Shown one piece after another: positions 55,459 to 63,727 of a stretch of 64,000 nucleotides of DNA. The notes under the pieces are model-generated. The model saw only the letters and a list, made by a program, of their open reading frames with translations, did not search any database and had not been told where the DNA came from. The stretch lies in the NCBI GenBank assembly GCA_046704385.1, contig JBJKSB010000103.1, forward strand, positions 1 through 64,000, read 5' to 3'. A program made the translations under genes and the position numbers. Position 1 is the stretch's first letter; each line of letters begins with the position of its first letter. This DNA is from GH45 sp046704385. Lineage in GTDB: Bacteria > Bacteroidota > Bacteroidia > Bacteroidales > SZUA-534.

Positions 55459-56637
55459 ATGTTTCATGATATCCGCTATAATACTTATAAATTATATATC
55501 ATAAAAATTGCAAAGTGGTTTATGCTGGTAATGCCCATTGTGGTGCTCTTTTATAAGGACAATGGATTAACAGCCTTTCACATTTTTTTACTTCAGGGCG
55601 TTTACTCGGTTTCTATTGTGGCACTTGAAATTCCTTCGGGTTATTTTGCCGATGTGCTTGGACGCAAGAAAACACTTTTTATAGGGGGTACTTTTGGCTT
55701 TTTAGGGTATTTCATTTATAGTTTATCGCACGGTTTTACCGGGTTTTTACTGGCAGAAATTACGCTGGGCATCGGGCAAAGCATGATAAGCGGGGCAGAT
55801 TCTGCCCTGTTATACGATTCATTAGTTATACAAAAACGCGAAAAAGAATACCTGAAACTGGAGGGAAGAATCACCTCCATCGGGAATTTTTCTGAAGCCA
55901 TAGCGGGAATCCTGGGTGGTTTGTTGGCAACTATTAGTACACGAACTCCATATATTGTGCAGGCAGGAGTAGCATTCCTGGCTATTCCTGCCGCCCTGAT
56001 GTTGGTGGAACCTCATCGCGATAATGCTCTTAAGGAGATGAAATTCAGAGATATACTGCATATCTCAAAATATGCCTTGTTTATAAATAAAGAGTTGCGT
56101 AATAATATTGTCTACTCATCCGTAATCGGGGCTGCAACACTGACCATGGCGTGGTTCGCCCAGTTATATTTTGAAGCGGTAAACCTGCCGGTAGCGCTTT
56201 TTGGCGTACTATGGACTTTTTTGAACCTTACCGTAGGACTTACCTCGCTATTTGCCCACCGCATTGAACACAAACTGGGGCAAACCCGGACCCTTTTATT
56301 TATAACATTATTTGTTGGAGGAGGTTACCTTTTTCTTGGTTGGTTCCAGGCTTACTGGGCCATAAGCATTCTTTTCTTTTTTTATATGGTGCGTGGCGTG
56401 GCAACGCCTGTGTTAAAAAGTTATATCAACCAAATGACCGGTTCCGATATCAGAGCCACAGTACTGTCAGTACGTAATTTTATTATTCGGTTGATTTTTG
56501 CCGGAATTGGGCCTATGCTGGGATACCTCACCGGCCATTATTCACTGGGTTTTGCACTTACTTTAGCTGGACTGGTTTTTTTGGTGTTTGGAACGTTGGC
56601 ATTTATATTCTATTTGCGGGTACTAAAAGAATATTAA
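55459..56637 (+). CDS. MFS-family transporter
   Basis: From the ATG at 55459 the protein is 392 aa with about 12 membrane segments. It has EIPSGYFADVLGRKKTLF (the GxxxDxxGRR-type loop 2-3 motif) and GADSALLYDSLV in TM4/5. It matches a drug- or metabolite-exporting MFS subgroup; the substrate is unknown. It is divergent from the TolC gene, so it might share control with the RND operon. The ATG at 55408 would add 17 residues not typical of the family. Confidence 0.88.
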   Translation: MFHDIRYNTYKLYIIKIAKWFMLVMPIVVLFYKDNGLTAFHIFLLQGVYSVSIVALEIPSGYFADVLGRKKTLFIGGTFGFLGYFIYSLSHGFTGFLLAEITLGIGQSMISGADSALLYDSLVIQKREKEYLKLEGRITSIGNFSEAIAGILGGLLATISTRTPYIVQAGVAFLAIPAALMLVEPHRDNALKEMKFRDILHISKYALFINKELRNNIVYSSVIGAATLTMAWFAQLYFEAVNLPVALFGVLWTFLNLTVGLTSLFAHRIEHKLGQTRTLLFITLFVGGGYLFLGWFQAYWAISILFFFYMVRGVATPVLKSYINQMTGSDIRATVLSVRNFIIRLIFAGIGPMLGYLTGHYSLGFALTLAGLVFLVFGTLAFIFYLRVLKEY

Positions 56638-56763
56638 CTTAATAATATCCAAAAAATGACCCCATTAACATTAATTGCAGTCATAACTAAAATAATTACA
56701 AACAACTTTCACTCTAATTTGTACTTATGATTACTGAAAATTATCAAACATTTGGCTTATAAA

Positions 56764-57222
56764 ATGGATTTACAAATAAATAAATTACCTCTGAATTACC
56801 GCCCCGAACCCACAATGCCTCACCACGATATGTTTAAATTAATGGGTGAAAAAAACATCCGCAAAATGGTTTCCGACCATTATGATTTACTGGCTGAAAG
56901 TGAAATTAAAGATCTTTTCCCTCCCAAGGGAGAAGGTTTGGAACAAGCCAAAGAACGATCAGCCGATTTTTTTATTCAAAAACTTGGCGGTCCGGGATAT
57001 TTTAATCAAAAACGCGGGACACCAAAACTAGTGGAGCGCCACAGCTATTTTAAAGTAACCCCGGAAGGAAGAATGGTTTGGCTGGAATGTTATCGTAAGG
57101 TATTGCTTAAACAGGACTTGCCTGAGGAGGTAATTTTAAAATTCTGGAATTACCTGCATGACTTTTCAAACTGGATGATAAATACCCAGGGAGCAGATAA
57201 TAATCAATTATATTATAAATAA
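56764..57222 (+). CDS. Truncated hemoglobin (group II-like)
   Basis: This 152-aa protein starts at the ATG at 56764. It has the 2-on-2 globin pattern of group II truncated hemoglobins: KMVSDHYDLL with Tyr at the B10 position (Y40), GGPGYFNQKRGTPKLVERH with the proximal His (H93), and RMVWLECY with Trp at the G8 position (W106). It binds heme and probably O2 or NO, with a role in oxygen or nitrosative-stress chemistry. It follows the MFS gene on the same strand with a 126-bp gap and is closed by the shared hairpin terminator. Confidence 0.88.
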   Translation: MDLQINKLPLNYRPEPTMPHHDMFKLMGEKNIRKMVSDHYDLLAESEIKDLFPPKGEGLEQAKERSADFFIQKLGGPGYFNQKRGTPKLVERHSYFKVTPEGRMVWLECYRKVLLKQDLPEEVILKFWNYLHDFSNWMINTQGADNNQLYYK

Positions 57223-57260
57223 ATTTTAGAAGGGCAAATACGGTTGAGTGATAAGAAACT

Positions 57261-57292
57261 AAAAAAGGCATGCTTACTGCATGCCTTTTTTT
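57261..57292. terminator. Bidirectional terminator between hemoglobin and HU genes
   Basis: AAAAAAGGCATGC (57261-57273) pairs with GCATGCCTTTTTTT (57279-57292) around a 5-nt loop. The A-tract and T-tract serve both strands, and it lies between two convergent genes. Confidence 0.9.
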
Positions 57293-57310
57293 CATATCGA
57301 ATTTAACTAA

Positions 57311-57583
57311 TTAGTTAACTTTTTCATCTAAAGCTTTACCTGCTTTAAATTTAGCAACATTTTTAGCAGCAATTTTAATTTCTTTACCAGTTTGAGGGTT
57401 ACGACCTGTACGGGCAGCGCGTGAGCTAACTGAGAATGTACCGAAACCTACTAACTGAATGCTTTGTTTTTTACCTAAAGTATCTTTTGTGGTTTCAATA
57501 AAAGCGTTAAGAGCTTTTTCTGCATCTGCTTTTGTTAAACCGGCTTTTGAAGCCATTGCTGCTACTAATTCTTGTTTGTTCAT
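57311..57583 (-). CDS. HU family DNA-binding protein
   Basis: This 90-aa protein is the normal length and has the HU pattern: MNKQELVAAMASKAGLTKAD, AFIETTKDTL, SIQLVGFGTFSVSSRAARTG and the DNA-arm motif RTGRNPQTGKEIKI. It bends and compacts DNA as a dimer and is usually abundant. It is a single gene with a terminator just downstream and an AT-rich upstream region of about 410 bp. Confidence 0.97.
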   Translation of the reverse strand: MNKQELVAAMASKAGLTKADAEKALNAFIETTKDTLGKKQSIQLVGFGTFSVSSRAARTGRNPQTGKEIKIAAKNVAKFKAGKALDEKVN

Positions 57584-57948
57584 AGTGTTAATTCTTAAGT
57601 TAAACTTTAATTTCTTTAAATCGGTGGATTAAATATAAGGAAAGATTTGTATTCAACAGCAATAATATCAAGAAAAATGAGCTTTTTGTTAAAAAAATAC
57701 TAATTTATTAACAAAAATTGTCATTTTTACGCCCAAATACATGTAAACAGAGGTACTAAGGCCGTTTATTTAACTATAATATTTTGTAACATTTTACTTT
57801 GAATCTTGTCCGTAACAGTGAATTTTTTTGTTTACCCTTTTATGGTACGTATCCCAAAGCCATTATTAATATAGACATTCGATAACAGATGGAAGAAACA
57901 TTCTTTTATCAGCCGAATACACAATCCAGAAAAAGTACCTAAAAAAAA
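57584..57948. other. AT-rich gene-free region upstream of HU
   Basis: This stretch includes the HU promoter region and the sequence between it and the terminator of the next gene. No ORF with family similarity, tRNA cloverleaf or repeat is seen in it. Confidence 0.5.
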
Positions 57949-57972
57949 GTCCGCAACAAAAATGATGCGGAC
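57949..57972 (-). terminator. Rho-independent terminator after the OB-fold-like lipoprotein gene
   Basis: GTCCGCA (57949-57955) pairs with TGCGGAC (57966-57972), and eight T residues follow on the minus strand. It lies 22 bp beyond the stop of the lipoprotein gene. Confidence 0.87.
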
Positions 57973-57994
57973 CCATATATATTTATAGATACTA

Positions 57995-58723
57995 TTATTT
58001 AACTAATACAGCGTCTTCCAATAATACCGAATAGGAATATCCATAACCAAAATCTTTATCAACAGCTACTTTTCCTTCAAAAGTTACCACATCGTTAACT
58101 TTCACATTTCCTTCAACTGAAGTTACAGTCAAATCAAAATCGCCATTTGCATTGGTTCCATCCTGAAGGTGAAACCAGTTTTTGCCCATTATTTGAGTAT
58201 TGATTTTAACCACTTTCCCTTTTATTTTTACCTTCTGTTCCTTATATTTATCTTTATTTGTAAATAATTCAGCAATAGTAATACCCCCTTTTGCTGGTTC
58301 AACTTTAACTTCTTCTTTTGCAATAGTTGGTTTGCCCTTATGGTGATCCATGCTCATATGATCAGCGGGCATTCCCTGTGCTGAAGCAGCGGCATCAGGT
58401 TTAGGATCGGTTCTGAGTTTCTGAAGGAAATAAATTGTTTTAAAGGTACGGCCTAAGTCCTTGCTTTCGAAATTATTCATCTCAAGTGGATTATCATAAT
58501 AATATATATCACCTACTTTAGCTTCCATTTTAGGAACAGCAATCCACTGTTCAGAATCATTTTCAGCAACATTCAGGTAGGTATAAGCCTTTGTTTGTTG
58601 TACCTCAAGCACTTTTACTTTATGGGTTCCATTCAAATTTTCTGCTTCCTTTATGGAGCCTGAATTACATGAAGTAAAAACAATTACTATTGATAGTATA
58701 AGAATCAAAAATACATTTTTCAT
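57995..58723 (-). CDS. Lipoprotein with OB-fold-like nucleic-acid/metal-binding module
   Basis: From the ATG at 58723 the protein is 242 aa with lipobox FTSC. The ATG at 58798 precedes it and overlaps the upstream terminator, so it is rejected. The C-terminal part (about 155-242) has ITIAELFTNKDKYKEQKVKI and KGKVVKINTQIMGKNWFHLQ followed by an OB-like strand set ending VLLEDAVLVK, like tRNA_anti/GW-type modules in Bacteroidota lipoproteins. The middle holds a short His/Met-rich stretch (MPADHMSMDHHKGK), which suggests metal contact. Function is unknown. Confidence 0.75.
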   Translation of the reverse strand: MKNVFLILILSIVIVFTSCNSGSIKEAENLNGTHKVKVLEVQQTKAYTYLNVAENDSEQWIAVPKMEAKVGDIYYYDNPLEMNNFESKDLGRTFKTIYFLQKLRTDPKPDAAASAQGMPADHMSMDHHKGKPTIAKEEVKVEPAKGGITIAELFTNKDKYKEQKVKIKGKVVKINTQIMGKNWFHLQDGTNANGDFDLTVTSVEGNVKVNDVVTFEGKVAVDKDFGYGYSYSVLLEDAVLVK

Positions 58724-58786
58724 AACAACAAATTTTAGTTTTAAAATAAGGCGGTAAATATAGTAATTTAACCCTGAAAAAAAGAA

Positions 58787-58809
58787 AACCCTGCTCAACC
58801 AGCAAGGTT
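58787..58809 (-). terminator. Rho-independent terminator after lpdA
   Basis: AACCCTGCT (58787-58795) pairs with AGCAAGGTT (58801-58809) with one G-U pair around a 5-nt loop; TTCTTTTTTT follows on the minus strand. It sits 22 bp past the lpdA stop codon. Confidence 0.8.
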
Positions 58810-58831
58810 AAAATTTAGATGTTTTATAGTA

Positions 58832-60223
58832 CTATAAATGTATAACCTCATCATAGGCTGCAGCAGCCGCTTCCATTATAGCCTCACTCATTGTTGGATG
58901 AGGATGTATTGACTTGATGAGCTCATGACCGGTGGTTTCCAGTTTTTTGGCTACCACCAGTTCGGCAATCATTTCGGTAACATTGGCCCCAATTAGATGA
59001 GCCCCCAATAATTCACCATATTTTTCATCAAAAATAAGCTTTACAAAACCCTCTTTTGCTCCTGCGGCACTTGCTTTTCCCGATGCTGTAAATGGAAATT
59101 TACCGATTTTAAGATTGTACCCTGCTTCACGTGCAGCTTTTTCGGTTAAACCTAGTGACGCAATCTCAGGTGAAGTATACGTACATCCCGGAATATTGGA
59201 ATAATCAACCGGATGAGGATTTTGTCCGGCAATTTTTTCCACACAGGCAATTCCTTCAGCTGAAGCTACATGAGCTAAAGCAGGTCCGTGAACAATATCA
59301 CCAATAGCATAAATTCCTCCAACATTGGTTTGATAGAATTCGTCAACCTTTATCTTACCTTTTTCCATTTCAATACCTAATTCTTCAAGACCAATACCTT
59401 CAATATTAGGTGTTATACCTACCGCTGAAAGCACCACATCGGCCTCACAGGTTTCCTCTCCTTTTTTGGTTTTAATCGTTACCACACACTTTTCACCGGA
59501 AGTATCCACTTTCTCAACCGACGAGCTGGTCATAACACTAATTTTTGCCTTTTTAAAGGATCGTTCCAATTGTCTGGATACTTCCTCGTCTTCATTGGGA
59601 ACAATATTGGGAAGAAACTCAACTAATGTTACCTTGGTGCCAATAGTTGAATAAAAATAAGCAAACTCACTGCCTATAGCTCCCGAGCCCACTACTATCA
59701 TACTTTCAGGTTGTTTTTCCAAGGTTAATGCTTTCCGGTATCCAATTATCTTTTTCCCATCCTGCGGAAGGTTGGGTAATTCTTTTGAACGAGCGCCGGA
59801 TGCCAGTATAATATGACTGGCAGTAACATCCGATTTTTTACCCAGAGTATCGGTTATCTCAACAGTGTTTTTTGCCTTCAGTTTGCCGAATCCGGTGATT
59901 ACCTCAACCTTATTTTTTTTGAATAAAAACTGAATTCCTTTACTCATCCCATCAGCAACTCCACGACTGCGTTCAACCATTTTGCCAAAATCGGGCTTTG
60001 CATCTCCCTCAATGGCTACACCATAATCTGCAGCATGAGTCAGGTATTCAAATACCTGGGCACTTTTTAATAAACTCTTTGTTGGTATACAACCCCAGTT
60101 TAAACATATTCCTCCCAACTCAGCCTTTTCAACCACAGCTGTTTTAAGTCCCAATTGCGAAGCCCTAATGGCGGCAACATAACCACCCGGACCGCTACCT
60201 ATAATTAATACATCAAAATCCAT
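58832..60223 (-). CDS. lpdA: Dihydrolipoyl dehydrogenase (E3)
   Basis: This 463-aa flavoprotein has the N-terminal FAD motif VLIIGSGPGGYVAA, the redox-active disulfide in GGICLNWGCIPTKS (C40, C45), the NAD-binding VVGSGAIGSEFAY and the C-terminal dimerization end SIHPHPTMSEAIMEA with the catalytic His-Glu pair. It reoxidizes dihydrolipoamide for 2-oxoacid dehydrogenase complexes and the glycine cleavage system. No E1 or E2 gene is adjacent in this window, so it probably serves several complexes. Length is normal. Confidence 0.97.
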   Translation of the reverse strand: MDFDVLIIGSGPGGYVAAIRASQLGLKTAVVEKAELGGICLNWGCIPTKSLLKSAQVFEYLTHAADYGVAIEGDAKPDFGKMVERSRGVADGMSKGIQFLFKKNKVEVITGFGKLKAKNTVEITDTLGKKSDVTASHIILASGARSKELPNLPQDGKKIIGYRKALTLEKQPESMIVVGSGAIGSEFAYFYSTIGTKVTLVEFLPNIVPNEDEEVSRQLERSFKKAKISVMTSSSVEKVDTSGEKCVVTIKTKKGEETCEADVVLSAVGITPNIEGIGLEELGIEMEKGKIKVDEFYQTNVGGIYAIGDIVHGPALAHVASAEGIACVEKIAGQNPHPVDYSNIPGCTYTSPEIASLGLTEKAAREAGYNLKIGKFPFTASGKASAAGAKEGFVKLIFDEKYGELLGAHLIGANVTEMIAELVVAKKLETTGHELIKSIHPHPTMSEAIMEAAAAAYDEVIHL

Positions 60224-60268
60224 TTAATATTTCTTTTACAGGTTTTTAACCCGATTTATTTTAAAATT

Positions 60269-61129
60269 TTAGCTACGATTTATAACAGGTTCATTCATCT
60301 TTTGTTTTCGCTTTGCCCTGTCGATAAACCATTTTGTCACTTTTGCCAGGAAAAAAATCAGGGCTAAGGTAAAAATAATGGAAGCTCCTGACGGAATACC
60401 TAACCAGAAAGATCCTGCCAATCCTGCCATAGTACCGGCAAAGCTAATGAGTATTGAATAAATTATAATATGCTTAAAATTGTTTGAAAACAGGTTAGCC
60501 GTGTTTTGTGGCAGCGTCAGCATACTCATCACCAATATAATTCCGGCTACTTTAATGTTTATTACAATTGCCAGGGCAATGAGCAAAATTACAAGGTAAT
60601 TTATGGTATTCACCGGTGCCTTTTGCGATCGCGCAAAGTTTTCGTCAAAAGCAAAAAATAAAACCGGCCGATAGAAAAATATAAAAAAAAGAGCGGTAAT
60701 AACAGCCAGACCAATCATCGCAAATAATTCGGCATTACTTACGGTAAGAATACTTCCGAAAAGATAACTCATAAGGTTTGGAGTGAATCCGGGAGTAATG
60801 TACACAAATATAATTCCTATCGCCATTCCGAGCGACCAGAGAATGCCAATGCTGGAATCGTTACGAACATTTCCTTTTTTTGAAAACCATTCAATTCCCA
60901 TAGCTGAAATCAGGGCAAAAACCGTTGCTCCTAAAAAAGGAGGTAACCCAAGATAAAACGCCAAACCTATCCCCCCAAACGAGGAATGAGTGATACCACC
61001 GGAAATAAAAACCATCCGCTTACTGACAATATAGGTACCCAAAATGCCACAAATTATACTGGAAAATAATGCAGCCAGGATGGCATGGTTGATAAAGGTG
61101 TATTTAAATAAATCCAGAAACTGATCCAT
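60269..61129 (-). CDS. Metal-type ABC transporter permease (ZnuB/MntB family)
   Basis: This 286-aa membrane protein has about eight TM segments and the ABC-3 family signature: IICGILGTYIVSKRMVFISG, ITHSSFGGIGLAFYLGLPP and VINIKVAGIILVMSMLTLPQ. It forms the channel of a zinc/manganese-type importer with the ATPase (3 bp away) and binding protein encoded upstream. The metal cannot be assigned from the permease alone. Confidence 0.93.
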   Translation of the reverse strand: MDQFLDLFKYTFINHAILAALFSSIICGILGTYIVSKRMVFISGGITHSSFGGIGLAFYLGLPPFLGATVFALISAMGIEWFSKKGNVRNDSSIGILWSLGMAIGIIFVYITPGFTPNLMSYLFGSILTVSNAELFAMIGLAVITALFFIFFYRPVLFFAFDENFARSQKAPVNTINYLVILLIALAIVINIKVAGIILVMSMLTLPQNTANLFSNNFKHIIIYSILISFAGTMAGLAGSFWLGIPSGASIIFTLALIFFLAKVTKWFIDRAKRKQKMNEPVINRS

Positions 61130-61132
61130 ATT

Positions 61133-61876
61133 TTAATCGTTGTGTGTTGCTAATACCTGGTGAGGAATATCACCATGCGAAATAATTTTAATCGGGCAAT
61201 TATATTCAGCTAATTGTTCGGCTGATATTTTATTCGATTTATGATAATGCAAATGATAATTAACACAGGCGATGGTTTTAACATGCGATGAAATCGTTCC
61301 GATATCATGTGAAACCATCATAATAGCCATTTGACTGTTTAAATCTTTAAGCCAGTGAAAAAGTTCATGCTCGAACTGGCTGTCAACAAAAGTGCTGGGT
61401 TCATCAAGAATTAAAAGCTGCGGATCATTTATAAGCGCCCTACACAATAAGGTACGCTGCATTTGCCCCCCAGACAGCTGTCCAATGGCCTTGTTGGCAA
61501 GATTTTTAATTCCGGCCTGTTCCAGCAATATATCTGTACGTTTTTTATCTTCGGCAGAATATTTCCTGAAAACTCCCTTTTTTCCGGCTAAACCTGATAA
61601 TACAACTTCTTTGACACGAATTGGAAATTCTTTGTCAAATGGATTAAACTGAGGAAGATATCCAATTTTTGACTGGGAAATATTTGTGATAACATCACCC
61701 TTCCATCCCGGTAACAAACCCAGGATAGCTTTTATAAGCGTTGTTTTTCCCCCGCCATTGGGGCCAATAACTCCAATAAAATCATTCGCCTCAACTGCCA
61801 GGTTCACATTTTCGAGGACTTTTTGACTCCCATAACCTACAGAAAGGTTTTGTATGTTTATTAAGGTCACGCTCAA
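61133..61876 (-). CDS. Metal-type ABC transporter ATPase (ZnuC/MntA family)
   Basis: This 247-aa protein has Walker A (GPNGGGKTTL), the Q-loop GYLPQFNPFDKEFP, the signature LSGGQMQR, Walker B (LLILDEPST) and the switch His in VSHDIG. The conserved start IQNLSVGYGSQKVLENVN begins 5-6 residues in. The first codon is a TTG (61874-61876) or, two codons later, a GTG (61868-61870), as no ATG is in place. The TTG overlaps the stop of a transposase fossil. It energizes the adjacent permease. Confidence 0.92.
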   Translation of the reverse strand: MSVTLINIQNLSVGYGSQKVLENVNLAVEANDFIGVIGPNGGGKTTLIKAILGLLPGWKGDVITNISQSKIGYLPQFNPFDKEFPIRVKEVVLSGLAGKKGVFRKYSAEDKKRTDILLEQAGIKNLANKAIGQLSGGQMQRTLLCRALINDPQLLILDEPSTFVDSQFEHELFHWLKDLNSQMAIMMVSHDIGTISSHVKTIACVNYHLHYHKSNKISAEQLAEYNCPIKIISHGDIPHQVLATHND

Positions 61877-62018
61877 AATTTTCTTATTAATTCAAATCCA
61901 TATCTTTTAATAAATTTCTGAAATTCCAGTTCAAATAACATTCCTTTATGATGACCCTCTTGCTCAGCAATATATTTACGGGCAATCGGTATTTTCTCAT
62001 CATCTATTCCAATTGCTA
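61873..62018 (-). pseudogene. Fossil of a REP-associated/IS200-like transposase (Y1_Tnp), 3' end
   Basis: The minus strand between znuA- and znuC-like genes has a frame of about 48 codons ending at 61873. It reads IPIARKYIAEQEGHHKG, then EFQKFIKRYGFELIRKF. This matches the C-terminal helix of REP-associated tyrosine transposases (the YI..QE.HH....F..E...FLKKYG pattern). No start, HUH motif or catalytic Tyr remains, so only the 3' tail of a gene survives. Its stop overlaps the TTG start of the ATPase. Confidence 0.65.
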
Positions 62019-62028
62019 ATTATTCACT

Positions 62029-62916
62029 TTATAATCCCTTCTCAAAGGCCTCAACAAAACTCTCCATCACCTCAAACCAATTGTAATCCAACGGATTTAA
62101 CTCAACAACCCGGCCGCCTATTTGTTGAGCAATGGCCTGAGCCTGGGCATCGCTAAATTCCTTTTGAACAAAAATTACTTTGATATTTTTTTCATTCGCA
62201 AAATCAATGATATTCTTTAATTTATTTGCGCTGGCTTCTTTTCCGTTAAACTCTATAGCCACCTGGTGTAAGTTGTAATCGTGCGCCAAATAATTCCACA
62301 CCGGATGATATACAATGAAACTCGTGCCGCTTAAAGGTTTAAAAATTGAATCAAGTTTACTTCGAACCGAGTCGCACTGATACGAAAACTTTTCGAAGTT
62401 TGATTTCATTGTTAACTCATGCTCCGGAAATTGTTTGACCAGGGTTTCATAAATCACTTTTGCCTGTGCCTTAACTAAATCAGGTGACAACCAAATGTGA
62501 GGATTGTAATTATCACCACCATCTTCATGCGATTCACCAACATGGCCTTCATCCCAATCCGTCTCAAATAACAGCTTAAGTCCTTTTGAAGTGTCTATAA
62601 ATTTGGTTTGCGGACTTACCGATTTAAGTTTATCAATCCAGGCAAGTTCAAAACCAATATGCCCGATTTGGTAATATAAAGCCGAATGAGCAAGATTTTT
62701 GAGCTGCTGTGGAGTAGGTTCATAAGTGACCGGACTTGCTCCGGGTGGTATCAGCACGTTAACATTAAGCCAACTGCCTGCAATATGATCAATAATAAAT
62801 TTCTGCGGTACTATGCTTACACTTACCACTGGTTTATCCTGTTTTTGAGACTGGTGGTTGCATCCCGATAAAACCAACAACGGAATTAATAAAGCAGACC
62901 AAAAATATTTTATCAT
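62029..62916 (-). CDS. Metal-type ABC transporter substrate-binding lipoprotein (ZnuA/TroA family)
   Basis: From the ATG at 62916 the protein is 295 aa with lipobox LSGC. It has the TroA fold motifs VSIVPQKFIIDHIAGSWLNV, PPGASPVTYEPTPQQLKNL, YNPHIWLSPDLV and VIFVQKEFSDAQAQAIA. A short His/acidic loop (about residues 125-140, EGHVGESHEDGGDN) before NPHIW is typical of zinc-binding members. It captures Zn2+ or a similar ion and delivers it to the permease. The gap of 152 bp to the ATPase gene is filled by a transposase fossil. Confidence 0.92.
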   Translation of the reverse strand: MIKYFWSALLIPLLVLSGCNHQSQKQDKPVVSVSIVPQKFIIDHIAGSWLNVNVLIPPGASPVTYEPTPQQLKNLAHSALYYQIGHIGFELAWIDKLKSVSPQTKFIDTSKGLKLLFETDWDEGHVGESHEDGGDNYNPHIWLSPDLVKAQAKVIYETLVKQFPEHELTMKSNFEKFSYQCDSVRSKLDSIFKPLSGTSFIVYHPVWNYLAHDYNLHQVAIEFNGKEASANKLKNIIDFANEKNIKVIFVQKEFSDAQAQAIAQQIGGRVVELNPLDYNWFEVMESFVEAFEKGL

Positions 62917-63009
62917 AGTAATATACATATGCAAAGCAAAATTAGTAATTATTACCGATGACAATTCCCCGAAACAAATGTTTTATAAGGATCGTTCTTT
63001 TATAAATAG

Positions 63010-63645
63010 CTAATCTGAATAAACACTATTATCGTTCGAAATTATTTTCTGAAACAAGATTTCCAGTTGATTTTTCAGAATTCGATCGGTAGACAACTCA
63101 GGCAAATTATTTAAAGGGAAATATGCGGCATCCAGTATTTCATGATTGGGATTGAGTTCCATACCATCTTGCGATGAACACAGGTAAACCAGCTTATATA
63201 CATAATGTGCTTGCGGCGGGTGGGGATGGCATTTTTTATCAAAAACTGCCAATATTCTTTCCACTTTCACATCTAACCCGGTCTCTTCTTTCATTTCCTT
63301 TGATATATTCTCTTTCGGTGTCAGACCCACTTCGCACCATCCACCGGGAATGGTCCATTTACTGTCACTTTTTTCTTTAACCAAAAGCACCTCATTTTTA
63401 GCATTTAGCAGAAATCCTCTGACATCAACCTGAGGAGTTGGATACTCAATAACTTCGTCAAAAAAACCTTCAATAAAATTAATATTGTTACCAGAGTGCA
63501 TTTGCATCAGCTTATAGCTAAGTTGAAGCAATTCTTCGTATCGTTCTTTATCGTAATCATTCTCCACATAAAGTAAGCCAGTATCGGCCATGGCTTTCAG
63601 ACGTTTAGCTATTTCTGTTACAGAATTTTCTGATTTATTTTCCAT
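63010..63645 (-). CDS. NUDIX hydrolase with N-terminal Nudix_N_2-like region
   Basis: From the ATG at 63645 the protein is 211 aa. The helical N-terminus (AKRLKAMADTGLLYVENDYD, KERYEELLQLSYKLM) is the one seen in this NUDIX subgroup. The NUDIX box is GGWCEVGLTPKENISKEMKEE followed by TGL, with the metal-binding KEMKEE glutamates kept. It probably cleaves a nucleoside diphosphate derivative such as ADP-ribose or a related sugar; the exact substrate is unknown. It stands between the metal importer and the MutS-family gene. Confidence 0.88.
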   Translation of the reverse strand: MENKSENSVTEIAKRLKAMADTGLLYVENDYDKERYEELLQLSYKLMQMHSGNNINFIEGFFDEVIEYPTPQVDVRGFLLNAKNEVLLVKEKSDSKWTIPGGWCEVGLTPKENISKEMKEETGLDVKVERILAVFDKKCHPHPPQAHYVYKLVYLCSSQDGMELNPNHEILDAAYFPLNNLPELSTDRILKNQLEILFQKIISNDNSVYSD

Positions 63646-63727
63646 AAAACAAAAATAGTATTTTATACTTCCAGGCAATTACAACATTGCTTATTTGGAC
63701 TTTTGCGCTTTTTGAGAATTATGATTA

